A stretch of DNA of 64,000 nucleotides from Pseudoalteromonas sp. H105 (lineage in GTDB: Bacteria > Pseudomonadota > Gammaproteobacteria > Enterobacterales > Alteromonadaceae). The position numbers were made by a program, and so were the translations under genes. Every line of letters starts with the position of its first letter. Position 1 is the first letter of the stretch. The notes beneath the pieces are model-generated. The model ran no database searches. It was not told where the DNA came from and saw only the letters and a list, made by a program, of their open reading frames with translations. Shown here piece by piece: positions 39,304-49,195 of the stretch. The DNA lies in the NCBI RefSeq assembly GCF_001469215.1, contig NZ_LOFH01000010.1:62001-126000 (forward strand). The letters are read 5' to 3'.

Positions 39304-39905
39304 GCTAGCGTCTCCTCAAGTTGCTTAACAGCAGCAGCTGTAATAAGTACCTTGTCGAAAGCGATTAAGCTTACAGGATCGATACCAGCTACATCGCGTG
39401 TGTCAACCTTGTACAGGTTACGTGCCGATAAGAATAGATTTTCATCTACTTCTTCAGTCACGATAAGAACATCTTTAAGCTCAAGTTCTTTAAGCTTAGA
39501 AACTAGTTCTTTAGTTTTTGGTGCTTCAAGACCAAAACTTTCAACAACGATTAAACGCTCTTGACGAACTAATTCAGATAAGATGCTTTTGATCGCACCG
39601 CGGTACATTTTACGGTTTACTTTTTGGCTGTGGTCTTGTGGTTTAGCTGCGAAGCTAACGCCACCTGAACGCCAAATTGGACTACGGATTGTACCAGCAC
39701 GTGCACGGCCAGTACCTTTTTGAGCCCATGGTTTTTTACCACCACCGCTTACTTCAGAACGTGTCTTCTGAGCACGAGTACCTTGACGAGCACCTGCTGC
39801 GTATGCAACAACTACTTGGTGTACTAATGCTTCGTTAAACTCACGTCCAAAAGTAGCTTCAGAAACTTCAAGAGCGCCAGAAGCGTCTTTAATTGCTAAT
39901 TCCAT
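39300..39905 (-). CDS. rplD: 50S ribosomal protein L4, operon autoregulator
   Basis: 201 residues from the ATG at 39905, the E. coli length. A GTG just upstream (39908) is in frame but the ATG has GGAG at 8 bp and fits homologues. [20 protein letters not shown] and [20 protein letters not shown] form the tunnel loop. In E. coli L4 also represses the S10 operon by acting on its leader; the leader at 40898-41079 suggests the same here. Confidence 0.97.
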   Translation of the reverse strand: MELAIKDASGALEVSEATFGREFNEALVHQVVVAYAAGARQGTRAQKTRSEVSGGGKKPWAQKGTGRARAGTIRSPIWRSGGVSFAAKPQDHSQKVNRKMYRGAIKSILSELVRQERLIVVESFGLEAPKTKELVSKLKELELKDVLIVTEEVDENLFLSARNLYKVDTRDVAGIDPVSLIAFDKVLITAAAVKQLEETLA

Positions 39906-39922
39906 CACTAAATCTCCAGGAC

Positions 39923-40558
39923 TTATGCTTTAACAGCTGGTTTAACGATAACGTCACCGCCGATAGCGCCAGGTACTGCACCTTTAACTAAAAGCAAATT
40001 ACGCTCAGCGTCAACGCGAACTAGTTCTAGGTTTTGAGTAGTTACTTGCTCATTACCCATTTGACCGGCCATTTTCTTACCTTTAAACACCTTACCAGGT
40101 GATTGGTTTTGACCGATTGAACCAGGAGCACGGTGAGATAGAGAGTTACCATGTGTAGCGTCTTGCATGCTGAAATTCCAGCGCTTAACACCACCTTGGA
40201 AACCTTTACCTTTAGAAGTACCGGTTACGTCAACTTTGTTGATTTCGTTGAATAATTCAACAGTAAGCTCTGCGCCTACTTCAAAATCGCCTTCACCACC
40301 ATTTAGGCGGAATTCCCACAGACCGCGACCCGCTTCAACACCAGCTTTAGCGAAATGACCCGCTGCTGCTTTGTTTACACGGCTTGCTTTTTTAGTGCCT
40401 GCGGTTACTTGAAGTGAGTTATAACCGTCTGTTGCTTCAGATTTGATCTGAGCAATGCGGTTAGGTGTCGCTTCAATAACTGTCACAGGGATAGATACAC
40501 CATCTTCAGTGAAGATACGTGTCATACCCACTTTACGACCGACTAGACCTAATGCCAT
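39923..40558 (-). CDS. rplC: 50S ribosomal protein L3
   Basis: 211 residues ([20 protein letters not shown]), full length. Contains the loop near the peptidyl-transferase centre, [20 protein letters not shown], including the Gln that PrmB methylates in E. coli. 27 bp after rpsJ. Confidence 0.98.
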   Translation of the reverse strand: MALGLVGRKVGMTRIFTEDGVSIPVTVIEATPNRIAQIKSEATDGYNSLQVTAGTKKASRVNKAAAGHFAKAGVEAGRGLWEFRLNGGEGDFEVGAELTVELFNEINKVDVTGTSKGKGFQGGVKRWNFSMQDATHGNSLSHRAPGSIGQNQSPGKVFKGKKMAGQMGNEQVTTQNLELVRVDAERNLLLVKGAVPGAIGGDVIVKPAVKA

Positions 40559-40585
40559 TTTCCTAAAACCTCTCTAATCTTCCGA

Positions 40586-41079
<494 letters not shown>

Positions 41080-41084
41080 TGCGT

Positions 41085-41112
41085 ATTATAGTGATATTGG
41101 TGATAAATGCAA
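41085..41112 (-). promoter_or_regulatory. Sigma-70 promoter of the S10 operon
   Basis: On the minus strand TTGCAT (41107-41112), a 16-bp spacer, and a perfect TATAAT (41085-41090). The expected start is near 41078, giving a leader of about 180 nt before rpsJ. Confidence 0.8.
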
Positions 41113-41287
41113 CAACTATTTCAATGTCCCCCCTGCCGTATTAAATTGTTCATTAAAAACACAGTAAACTCAACGTAGTATTGGCTATAATAAAGACAAG
41201 TAATAATTATCTTAATGGTCAGTCCAGTTATAACTTGGTATTATCCGCGCTTATTTTGCTTTTTAACCCTCTAAACTTGGTGAGTTG

Positions 41288-43726
41288 ATGCGTATTTTTA
41301 GTCATTGTTTAAACTTTTTCTCTATGGTGATGAACCGTTTATTGGTTAAGAGTAAGGTGTTGCCTGAAAACCCAATCGAACAATATGGTCTTGACCCAGC
41401 ATCACCTACCTTTTATATCGTTAAACTCAATGCACGCTCTGACTTAGCAGCACTTGCGCGTGTATGTAAAAAACATGGGTTACCAAATCCCACTGAGCAA
41501 CAAATATTAGGCAGTGCTGAGCTAGGTCGTTTTATTGGATTGCAAAATCCGCCCCCATTATTTGGTGACAAGGCAAAACCAACCGATGCTTTGCAGAAAG
41601 GCAAGCTCATCATTGATCAGCTCATTCAAAGTAATGAGCGTAATGTTCAAGTGATCCCTGTAACAATTTTGTGGGGACGCAACCCTGGGAAAGAAAAGCC
41701 TGGTTTAGGTACTTTGGTATCACATTCATTAGCACCCAGCTGGTTTCGAAAATTTTTTGTTCTTCTCTTTTCTGGCCGCGATAACTTTGTGCGCTTTAGC
41801 CAACCGTTAGACTTGTCGCTGCTCGTTAATGAAAAAGCGGATGTTGATGAGTTGCCACATAAATTACTGCGTGTTGCACGTGTGCATTTTCGCCGTCAAA
41901 AGCTGGCTGCAACAGGCCCTAAAATGCCTTCACGCGAACAGCTTTTTAGTTCACTGTTAGCCTCACCCACAATAAAAAAAGCCATTCAAACAGAGGCCAA
42001 TGAAAAAAACATTAGCCATGAACAAGCGCGTCAAAATGCCTTAAAACTACTCGATGAAATAGCTGCAAATTACAGCGATGCCACAATTAGGGTCGCTGAA
42101 CGCGTTCTGACTTGGCTCTGGAATAAACTGTATAACGGTATTGATATTAAATACACAGAGCAACTGCATGACCTTACCAACAAAGGCCATGAAATAATTT
42201 ACATGCCGTGCCATCGTAGCCACATGGATTATTTGTTACTGACTTACTCTATTTACCACCTAGGCTTAGTACCGCCACACATAGCTGCGGGTATCAATTT
42301 AAACTTTTTCCCAGCCGGTGGTATTTTCCGTCGTTCAGGCGCCTTTTTTATACGCCGTTCGTTTGCCGGTAATAAATTATATTCAGCGGTGTTTAAAGAA
42401 TATTTAAGTCAATTATTCATCAAAGGCTATTCTGTCAAGTTTTATACCGAAGGTGGTCGCAGCCGAACAGGTCGCTTATTGCCGCCAAAAACAGGTATGC
42501 TAGCAATGACTTTGCAAGCCATGCTGCGTGGTATTGATAGGCCAATTTCAATCGTACCTGTCTACATTGGGTATGAGCACGTTATGGAAATTAACACGTA
42601 TCTCAAAGAACTTGCTGGGAATGATAAAAAAGGCGAATCAATATTTGGCATATTTAAAGCTATTAAGAACTTAAAGAACTATGGACGAGGGTACTTAAAT
42701 TTTGGTGATCCCATTTCTGTTAATCAATATTTAAACGAGCATCAACCTGACTGGCGTGAGTCGATTCACCCTACCGATGTACAAAAACCACAATGGTTAG
42801 GCCCGCAGGTAGCCAATTTAGCTGATAAAGTCATGGTTAATATTAATAGTGCCGCGGCCCTAAATGCAGTTAACCTATTAGCAATGATTCTATTGGTCAA
42901 TGATAAACAGGCATTGAGTAAACCTAAGCTATTAGCACAACTTGATTTTTACTTACATCTACAACGTAATGCCAGTTATAGCGATAAAATCAGTGCACCA
43001 GCTGAAAACGCTGAACAACTTTTAACACATGCCTTGAAGCTTAATAAGTTTGATGTGATAAGTGATGAATTTGGTGAAATCATTACGATTAATGATAAAG
43101 AAAAAATCCTCTTTAATTACTACCGAAATAATATTTTACATGTCTTTGCGGTACCCAGCTTGCTTGCACTGCATATATTTAAAAGCCATCAAACCACGCT
43201 TAGCCAATGCCAAGAACTAATAAGTCGTTTTTACCCGTTGTTTGCTAAGGAATGGTTTTTAAATGAATTGGACGAGCATTACATCTCTCGCATACTGGCC
43301 AGTTTTGTTGACCAAGATCTGATTGAGATAAATGGTGACGAAATAAAAATTACCAATAGTAATGACTGCCTCGCTAAACTTGAAATGCTAGGTCGTGCAT
43401 TGAGCTTAACGTTACAGCGCTATGCCATCGTGATTGGCTTCATTCAAACAAGTGCTGGCATAGACCGCGCTGAACTAGAGCGTGAAAGCCAAGTATTAGC
43501 TCAGCGCCTTGGTACATTACATGGAATTAAAAGCCCTGAGTTTTTCGATAATAAGGTTTTGGTAAGCTTTATCAGTAACCTACGCCAACAAGAGTTGATA
43601 AGCGAGTCGGATGCCGGGCTACAAGGTAGCAGTGAATTGTGTGAAATTTATATGCATCTTAAAGCGTTGCTGCCAGCTCGTATTTGGCAGTCTATCTCAG
43701 GTATCGTTCAAAGCCAAAGTAACTAA
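41288..43726 (+). CDS. plsB: Glycerol-3-phosphate 1-O-acyltransferase PlsB
   Basis: 812-residue inner-membrane acyltransferase that starts phospholipid synthesis. HX4D motif HRSHMD (His309-Asp314), then GINLNFFPAGGIFRR, the glycerophosphate-binding FYTEGGRSRTGRLLPPKTG and VPVYIGYEHVMEI. ATG at 41288 follows GGTGAG; a TTG one codon earlier is possible. Divergent from the S10 operon, so ribosome and membrane synthesis start in one intergenic region. Ends at a long hairpin shared with tesB. Confidence 0.96.
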   Translation: MRIFSHCLNFFSMVMNRLLVKSKVLPENPIEQYGLDPASPTFYIVKLNARSDLAALARVCKKHGLPNPTEQQILGSAELGRFIGLQNPPPLFGDKAKPTDALQKGKLIIDQLIQSNERNVQVIPVTILWGRNPGKEKPGLGTLVSHSLAPSWFRKFFVLLFSGRDNFVRFSQPLDLSLLVNEKADVDELPHKLLRVARVHFRRQKLAATGPKMPSREQLFSSLLASPTIKKAIQTEANEKNISHEQARQNALKLLDEIAANYSDATIRVAERVLTWLWNKLYNGIDIKYTEQLHDLTNKGHEIIYMPCHRSHMDYLLLTYSIYHLGLVPPHIAAGINLNFFPAGGIFRRSGAFFIRRSFAGNKLYSAVFKEYLSQLFIKGYSVKFYTEGGRSRTGRLLPPKTGMLAMTLQAMLRGIDRPISIVPVYIGYEHVMEINTYLKELAGNDKKGESIFGIFKAIKNLKNYGRGYLNFGDPISVNQYLNEHQPDWRESIHPTDVQKPQWLGPQVANLADKVMVNINSAAALNAVNLLAMILLVNDKQALSKPKLLAQLDFYLHLQRNASYSDKISAPAENAEQLLTHALKLNKFDVISDEFGEIITINDKEKILFNYYRNNILHVFAVPSLLALHIFKSHQTTLSQCQELISRFYPLFAKEWFLNELDEHYISRILASFVDQDLIEINGDEIKITNSNDCLAKLEMLGRALSLTLQRYAIVIGFIQTSAGIDRAELERESQVLAQRLGTLHGIKSPEFFDNKVLVSFISNLRQQELISESDAGLQGSSELCEIYMHLKALLPARIWQSISGIVQSQSN

Positions 43727-43732
43727 AGGCTT

Positions 43733-43764
43733 GTAAGGTTAGGTGCTAAGCCACCTAACCTTAC
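43733..43764. terminator. Long perfect hairpin between plsB and tesB
   Basis: 13-bp perfect stem GTAAGGTTAGGTG / CACCTAACCTTAC with loop CTAAGC, 6 bp after the plsB stop and 23 bp before the tesB stop. Neither side has a T-run, so it may stabilise both 3' ends rather than terminate by itself. Confidence 0.6.
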
Positions 43765-43787
43765 ATTCAACGTATTGGTGGAGCATA

Positions 43788-44645
43788 TTAACGCTGGCGC
43801 ATTACGCCTTCTTGGATTGTTGAAGCGACTAAGTTACCTTGGCGGTCAAAAAATTGTCCGCGCACTAAGCCTCTTCCTGAACTTGCACTGGGGCTATCAA
43901 TCGTATACAAAATCCAGTCATCGAGCCTAAACGGTCGATGAAACCACATCGCATGGTCAATCGTTGCCACCTGCATATTTGGCTGCATAAACGACACACC
44001 ATGGGGCTGTAATGCTGTTGGTAAAAATTCAAAGTCAGACGCATACGCCAATAAGTAATTATGAATGCGTTGATCATCTGGCATATCGCCATTGGCTTTA
44101 AACCAAATATGCTTCACTGGCTCCATAACTTCGGGTTTAAATGGGTTATGAAAAGTGACAGGCCGCATATCTATAGGTACTTCACGAATAAACTTATTAC
44201 GTATTGATTCAGGAATGTGCTCGGCATTTGCTTGATAAAACTCCAACGAGGATTTTAACTCTTCTGGCTGGGGCACATTGGGCATCGTTGCCTGGTGCGA
44301 TAACCCGCCTTCAACACATTGAAAAGACGCCGTCATATAAAAAATAGGTTTGCCATATTGAATGGCTTTGACACGACGCGTGCTAAAACTTTTACCGTCA
44401 CGGATGTTTTCAACATCGTAAACTATCGGTTTTGCAGCATCCCCAGGACGAAGGAAATAAGAATGCAAAGAATGTACTATGCGCCCTTCAGGCAAGGTTT
44501 CTTTCGCGGCAGAGAGTGCCTGCCCCATGACTTGGCCACCAAATACCGCGCGAAAACCTAAATCTTGGCTTTGCCCACGATACAAGCCTTGCTCTATTTC
44601 CTCTAGCGTTAGTAACGACAGTAAATCATCTAAAACTTGGCTCAT
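43788..44645 (-). CDS. tesB: Acyl-CoA thioesterase II
   Basis: 285 residues (E. coli TesB 286), a double hot-dog enzyme that hydrolyses acyl-CoA. Conserved [33 protein letters not shown] and in the second half [20 protein letters not shown], with the catalytic Asp-Gln/Thr network region. The chosen ATG ([12 protein letters not shown]) has GAGG 9 bp upstream; the longer GTG start at 44666 is unlikely. Confidence 0.93.
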   Translation of the reverse strand: MSQVLDDLLSLLTLEEIEQGLYRGQSQDLGFRAVFGGQVMGQALSAAKETLPEGRIVHSLHSYFLRPGDAAKPIVYDVENIRDGKSFSTRRVKAIQYGKPIFYMTASFQCVEGGLSHQATMPNVPQPEELKSSLEFYQANAEHIPESIRNKFIREVPIDMRPVTFHNPFKPEVMEPVKHIWFKANGDMPDDQRIHNYLLAYASDFEFLPTALQPHGVSFMQPNMQVATIDHAMWFHRPFRLDDWILYTIDSPSASSGRGLVRGQFFDRQGNLVASTIQEGVMRQR

Positions 44646-44725
44646 TTTTAATATCCTCAATCCCACAATACTTAAATGATACTATACAATGCCACTAAGT
44701 AAATCTTTGTTAGGAAACCTTAATT

Positions 44726-45184
44726 ATGGCTTATTGGTTATTTAAAACTGAACCCGATGCATTCTCAATTGACGATTTAAAAAATGCACCCGCGCATACC
44801 ACACAATGGGAAGGCGTGCGAAACTATCAAGCGCGTAATTTTATGCGTGATGAGGTTAAGCAAGGTGACCTAGTGATGATTTATCATTCGAGCTGCAAGC
44901 AGGTCGGTGTAGCTGGCATCGCAACAGTGACCCGAGAGGCCTACCCTGATCCATGCCAATTTGATTTAAATAGCGGTTATTATGACCCAAAAGCTACCAC
45001 TGAAAACCCTCGCTGGGTAGTCGTTGATGTAACCTATAAACATCACTTAAATAACCTCGTGAGTTTAAAAGCGATCAAAGAAAACGAAGCTGTTACTGAC
45101 ATTGCTTTGAAAAAGGGAGGGCGCTTATCAATCATGCCCGTGACCGCTTCGGATTGGGATCAGATTATAAAAATGGCACACTAA
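44726..45184 (+). CDS. EVE domain protein
   Basis: 152 residues: MAYWLFKTEPDAFSIDDLKN, WEGVRNYQARNFMRDEVKQG, MIYHSSCKQVGVAGIATV and GRLSIMPVT are the EVE (YTH-like) pocket elements of the thymocyte nuclear protein 1 family. These domains are thought to recognise modified bases. AGGAAACC lies about 9 bp upstream. No restriction or methyltransferase gene is nearby, so a defence role is not indicated. Confidence 0.92.
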   Translation: MAYWLFKTEPDAFSIDDLKNAPAHTTQWEGVRNYQARNFMRDEVKQGDLVMIYHSSCKQVGVAGIATVTREAYPDPCQFDLNSGYYDPKATTENPRWVVVDVTYKHHLNNLVSLKAIKENEAVTDIALKKGGRLSIMPVTASDWDQIIKMAH

Positions 45185-45251
45185 AACTCACTTGATGTCA
45201 CTTTGAACACTGTCACAAAATAACCCAAGCGGAACTAGGTGTATAAGATGC

Positions 45252-45464
45252 CTATGTATTTTTCTTCTTTTTACCTTTTTTCTTTACATGTCCATGCTTG
45301 GGCACAATGGCAAAATACATCACTAATGCCAGCCATGAGAAGAAGATAATACCAATGAGCCAGCCGTTTTTTTCATGTCCTTGGGTGCGTTTGCTATTGA
45401 GTACCATAACCACAGGCAAAATATAGGCACTCAATAATAAAATTAATAACGCAACCTCATTCAT
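45252..45464 (-). CDS. Small membrane protein coupled to the potassium channel
   Basis: 70 residues with two helices (5-22 and 36-55) and a very basic tail (HVKKKGKKKKNT). The pattern GWLIGIIFFSWLALVMYFAI resembles the PLD-nuclease N-terminal-type small membrane domain. ATG at 45464 overlaps the channel gene's TAA by one base (TAATG), so translation is coupled. A longer frame starting in the channel gene is less likely. Function unknown, possibly a channel subunit (inference from coupling). Confidence 0.72.
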   Translation of the reverse strand: MNEVALLILLLSAYILPVVMVLNSKRTQGHEKNGWLIGIIFFSWLALVMYFAIVPKHGHVKKKGKKKKNT

Positions 45465-46531
45465 TACTGCGTTAACTCTTGCCAATTAACTTCGTTACTC
45501 AGCACACGATCAATGGCAATATAATGCAAAATATCACCACTGTTAACGGGGTAACTCAGTGGCGGGTTTAGATCCATGTTTTTAGCGCTGAGATTATGAG
45601 CCACACCCAGTAAAATTGCATCATGATCATGCTTAAAGTGATGAAACAACTGACCAAATTCCATTTGAGCAAGCCCCTGAGGAATGACTAAGCTAAACTG
45701 AGTATCACCATGCAATGTAGAAAGTAATTCTTCTTGCACGCGACTTGAGCCTGGATCCTGCATTGAGCGGACTAAAATTTCAGCTGATTTAGCGCTTGAG
45801 CACTCTACGTTGTGACAATGCTCTAACAGCATTTCGACTTTGCTTTCATCATTAAAGTGAGCACTAATGTGGCAGCCCTCTTTGACAAGTTTGCTAATCC
45901 GTAAAGCTGTCGTAAACGTTTGATCATCATCTTGGCCATCAATAATGATTTTATCGGCCTCTTTAATCGCAACTCGGTCTAGCTGCTCACAATCAGTAAA
46001 ACTACTTAAACGAGCAAAATCAACGTGCTCGTTGGTTAAAAAAGGATGTTCCATTTGCTCTGTCACCGCTAACAAAATGCGCCTTTGTGTTCGCTTTTGA
46101 TCAGCCAAAATATAATCAATCATTTTTTTTGTTCTGGTTTGATGCCAGCCAAAAATAATAATATGATTGTTAAAGTGCGAAAAGTTTTTATCACCTGTCA
46201 TAGCGCGCCTAATTAAATATGTCACTGTTTGCCCTGTTTTCCCCAACAGAACACCGAATAAAGCTAATCCAAACGGAATTTGTACTAGCGCAACCACCCA
46301 ACGCCCAAACGCTGTACTTGCGCTAAAATCACCATAGCCCACCGTGGACGTCGTTACTATGTAATAGTATACAAACGTACTACTGGGTATTAATGCATCT
46401 TCGTTTGCTATAAATAACAATAGCCAAGTGACAAGCATATGTATCAATGTTGCGAGTGCGACTGCTTGCCAACTCACTTGATCGATATGACTCCTGACTA
46501 TAATAAAAAATCGTTTAAAGATAAAAGGCAT
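45464..46531 (-). CDS. Two-helix potassium channel with RCK/TrkA-N domain
   Basis: 355 residues. Helices at about 22-42 and 74-96 flank a pore loop with the selectivity filter TVGYGD (63-68). The cytosolic part has an RCK-like nucleotide-binding domain (HIIIFGWHQTRTKKMIDYIL, in which the usual GxGxxG is altered) and an IDGQDDDQTFTTALRISKL strand. Likely a ligand-gated K+ channel of the inner membrane. Downstream small membrane protein is translationally coupled. Divergent from cheV. Confidence 0.88.
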   Translation of the reverse strand: MPFIFKRFFIIVRSHIDQVSWQAVALATLIHMLVTWLLLFIANEDALIPSSTFVYYYIVTTSTVGYGDFSASTAFGRWVVALVQIPFGLALFGVLLGKTGQTVTYLIRRAMTGDKNFSHFNNHIIIFGWHQTRTKKMIDYILADQKRTQRRILLAVTEQMEHPFLTNEHVDFARLSSFTDCEQLDRVAIKEADKIIIDGQDDDQTFTTALRISKLVKEGCHISAHFNDESKVEMLLEHCHNVECSSAKSAEILVRSMQDPGSSRVQEELLSTLHGDTQFSLVIPQGLAQMEFGQLFHHFKHDHDAILLGVAHNLSAKNMDLNPPLSYPVNSGDILHYIAIDRVLSNEVNWQELTQ

Positions 46532-46797
46532 GCCACCACGTGATTATTCTGCTTTTAATTAGCCCTTAAGTTACTGCAATGCGTAATTTATGACAATGCT
46601 TGGGGGCTTATTAACTCTATATTATATGACATTTTGCTTGAGCACTCGTCACACAGGGTGCTTTGACTCGATACCCGCCAACTCTAAGAGTTTTTGTCTA
46701 AACGCTCAACACGCAACAGACAATTAAGATTATTTTCTAGGGGGCTAAAAAAGGTGTAAGCTATACTCGTGTTATTAATTATAAAGACGGGTGTATT

Positions 46798-47748
46798 ATG
46801 TCGGGTGTTTTAGCTTCTGTAGATCAACGAACCCAGCTGGTCGGCGAAAATCGTCTTGAACTGCTATTATTTTATTTACACAGCCGCCACCTTTTCGCGC
46901 TTAATGTGTTTAAAGTAAAAGAGGTTGTGAAACTACCTCATTTAAACATCATACCTCATGCCCACCCTAAAATTTCAGGGGTGGCAAATATCCGAGGAGA
47001 ATCTATTCCTGTTATAGATTTGCGCCAAGCTATTTGTATGCCCGCAGCTAAAAATACTGAAGACAGTAACTTAGTTATTACTGAGTATAATCGTACTGTA
47101 CAAGGCTTTTTAATTGGAAAAGTTGATCAAATTGTTAATATGACTTGGTCAGATATTATGCCTCCACCCACTTCTGTAGGTAAAAATCACTACTTAACAG
47201 CCCTGACCAAAGTAAAACGTGATGGCCAAGAGCAACTCGTTGAAATTATTGATGTAGAAAAAGTACTGGCTGAAATTGTTGAATACGAAGTGCAAATTTC
47301 TAATGAAATACTTGATCAAACCATTGTTAACGAATTTGCTGGCCGTAAAATTTTACATGCTGATGACTCACCCACAGCACGCAAGCAAGTGAGTGACACA
47401 CTCTCGCAATTAGGTATTGAAATAATCCCAGCCAGTAACGGTTTAGAAGCCCTTACAATGCTGAAGGATTGGGCTGATCGAGGTGACAATCTAGAGCAAG
47501 ATTTATTGATGGTGATAACCGATGCAGAAATGCCCGCGATGGATGGCTACCGTTTAACCCACGAAATCCGTAATGATGACCGCATGAAAAACTTGTATGT
47601 TGTATTAAATACGTCACTAAGCGGTAGTTTTAACCAAGCTTTAGTTGAGAAGGTAGGCTGCAACGCCTTTTTATCTAAGTTTCAACCCGACTTACTGGTT
47701 GAAGAAGTTCAAAATCGCTTAAAAGCAGTGCTTGAACAGAACAAATAG
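46798..47748 (+). CDS. cheV: Chemotaxis coupling protein CheV
   Basis: 316 residues: CheW-like domain (20-165, LFALNVFKVKEVVKLPHLNI and GVANIRGESIPVIDLRQAIC) and a receiver domain (185-315, KILHADDSPTARKQVSDTLS, phospho-acceptor in VITDAEMPAMDGYR). Links chemoreceptors to CheA and tunes their signal. Single gene with its own promoter region of about 260 bp shared with the channel gene. Confidence 0.95.
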   Translation: MSGVLASVDQRTQLVGENRLELLLFYLHSRHLFALNVFKVKEVVKLPHLNIIPHAHPKISGVANIRGESIPVIDLRQAICMPAAKNTEDSNLVITEYNRTVQGFLIGKVDQIVNMTWSDIMPPPTSVGKNHYLTALTKVKRDGQEQLVEIIDVEKVLAEIVEYEVQISNEILDQTIVNEFAGRKILHADDSPTARKQVSDTLSQLGIEIIPASNGLEALTMLKDWADRGDNLEQDLLMVITDAEMPAMDGYRLTHEIRNDDRMKNLYVVLNTSLSGSFNQALVEKVGCNAFLSKFQPDLLVEEVQNRLKAVLEQNK

Positions 47749-47820
47749 CGATGTCAATTTGCCAATTTATCACTTTCGTGATTAATTGGCATAATCTAAT
47801 AACAAAAACGCTCATTTATT

Positions 47821-49134
47821 ATGCTTAATCGTGTTGCCAAGCCATTTACCCTGCTCGTAGAACGCTACCTACCCGACCCCTTTATATTTGTCATCATATT
47901 AACCCTTCTTAGCGCTATTATGGCTACGGCTTTAACGCCCGCCAACCCCGTTCAGGTACTCAATGCTTGGGGCAGTGGTTTCTGGAACCTATTGCAATTT
48001 GCCATGCAAATGTTACTCGTACTCCTGAGCGGTTACATGCTAGCAAGCACCCCTATTATCAAACGTTTATTGGCGAAATTAGCAAGCTTTGCGAGTACAC
48101 CAGCGAAAGCAATTATATGGGTCACATTAGTTTCATTGCTAGGTAGCTGGCTGAACTGGGGGTTTGGCTTAGTGATCGGCGCCTTGTTTGCCAAAGCAAT
48201 AGCAAGGCAAACGCGAGTTGATTATCGACTGTTGGTTGCCAGTGCCTACTCAGGCTTTATAGTGTGGCATGGTGGTTTGGCAGGCTCTGTACCTTTGACC
48301 ATTGCAACTCCCGGGCATTTTTCAGCGCAAAGCATTGGCGTAATCAGTACATCTGAGACACTATTTTCTGGCTTTAATATGGCGATTGTACTGGGCTTAT
48401 TTATTATTATGCCACTTGTTAATCGCTATATGCTTCCAAGCAAAAAAGACAGCGTTTTTGTCGAAAAAGATAAACTCTGTGACCCTTTACCAGTGCAAAT
48501 AATAGCGACTCGCCCAGCAGAAAAAATGGAACACAGTCGCCTATTAGGCATGAGTATCGGTTTACTTGGCCTGACGTATTTAAGTTACTACTTTGTGTTA
48601 AACAATGGCGCACTTAACCTCAATAGTGTCATTGGACTATTTTTGTTTACGGCTATTTTGTTGCATCAGACGCCACATAATTTATTGCTCAGCTTACAAC
48701 AAGCGATCCCCAGTGGTGCTGGCATTGTTATTCAATTTCCCTTTTATGCAGGGATCATGGCAATTATGATTGATACTGGCTTGGCACAACAAATATCACA
48801 TGGTTTTATAGCCATTGCGAGTGCTGAATCATTGCCTTTATGGGGGTTTTTAAGTGCAGGGTTAGTGAACATTTTTGTCCCTTCAGGCGGCGGTCAGTGG
48901 GCGGTACAAGCTCCCATTGTAATACCCGCTGCACAAGCGCTAGGGGCTGATATTCCACGCGTTGCGATGGCAGTAGCATGGGGCGATGCGTGGACAAACC
49001 TAATTCAGCCGTTTTGGGCATTGCCGGTATTAGCTATTGCGGGATTGAAAGCCAAAGATATTATGGGTTTTTGTTTAGTACAGTTAATCATTACAGGTGT
49101 GTTTATTTCACTGATGTTGACCTTCTATCCTTAA
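47821..49134 (+). CDS. Short-chain fatty acid transporter, AtoE family
   Basis: 437 residues, about 12 helices. LVERYLPDPFIFVIILTLLS at the start, WGSGFWNLLQFAMQMLLVLL, WLNWGFGLVIGALFAKAIAR and NIFVPSGGGQWAVQAPIVIP are hallmarks of the AtoE/TIGR00366 family. Imports short-chain fatty acids such as acetoacetate or butyrate (family knowledge). No ato genes nearby. 72 bp after cheV; no terminator seen between them. Confidence 0.9.
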   Translation: MLNRVAKPFTLLVERYLPDPFIFVIILTLLSAIMATALTPANPVQVLNAWGSGFWNLLQFAMQMLLVLLSGYMLASTPIIKRLLAKLASFASTPAKAIIWVTLVSLLGSWLNWGFGLVIGALFAKAIARQTRVDYRLLVASAYSGFIVWHGGLAGSVPLTIATPGHFSAQSIGVISTSETLFSGFNMAIVLGLFIIMPLVNRYMLPSKKDSVFVEKDKLCDPLPVQIIATRPAEKMEHSRLLGMSIGLLGLTYLSYYFVLNNGALNLNSVIGLFLFTAILLHQTPHNLLLSLQQAIPSGAGIVIQFPFYAGIMAIMIDTGLAQQISHGFIAIASAESLPLWGFLSAGLVNIFVPSGGGQWAVQAPIVIPAAQALGADIPRVAMAVAWGDAWTNLIQPFWALPVLAIAGLKAKDIMGFCLVQLIITGVFISLMLTFYP

Positions 49135-49148
49135 ATAAAGTGACACTG

Positions 49149-49172
49149 AAGCGCAACCTTGTCGTTGCGCTT
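49149..49172. terminator. Hairpin between convergent transporter and protease genes
   Basis: 9-bp stem AAGCGCAAC / GTTGCGCTT, loop CTTGTC, in the 61-bp gap. The flanks have only short A/T runs, so terminator strength is uncertain. Confidence 0.6.
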
Positions 49173-49195
49173 TGAAAAGATCAACAGCTCTTACC

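Noticed and set aside
44726-45184. EVE-domain gene as part of a defence island
   Set aside because: Neighbours are tesB and a potassium channel; no restriction, methyltransferase, toxin or nuclease genes accompany it.
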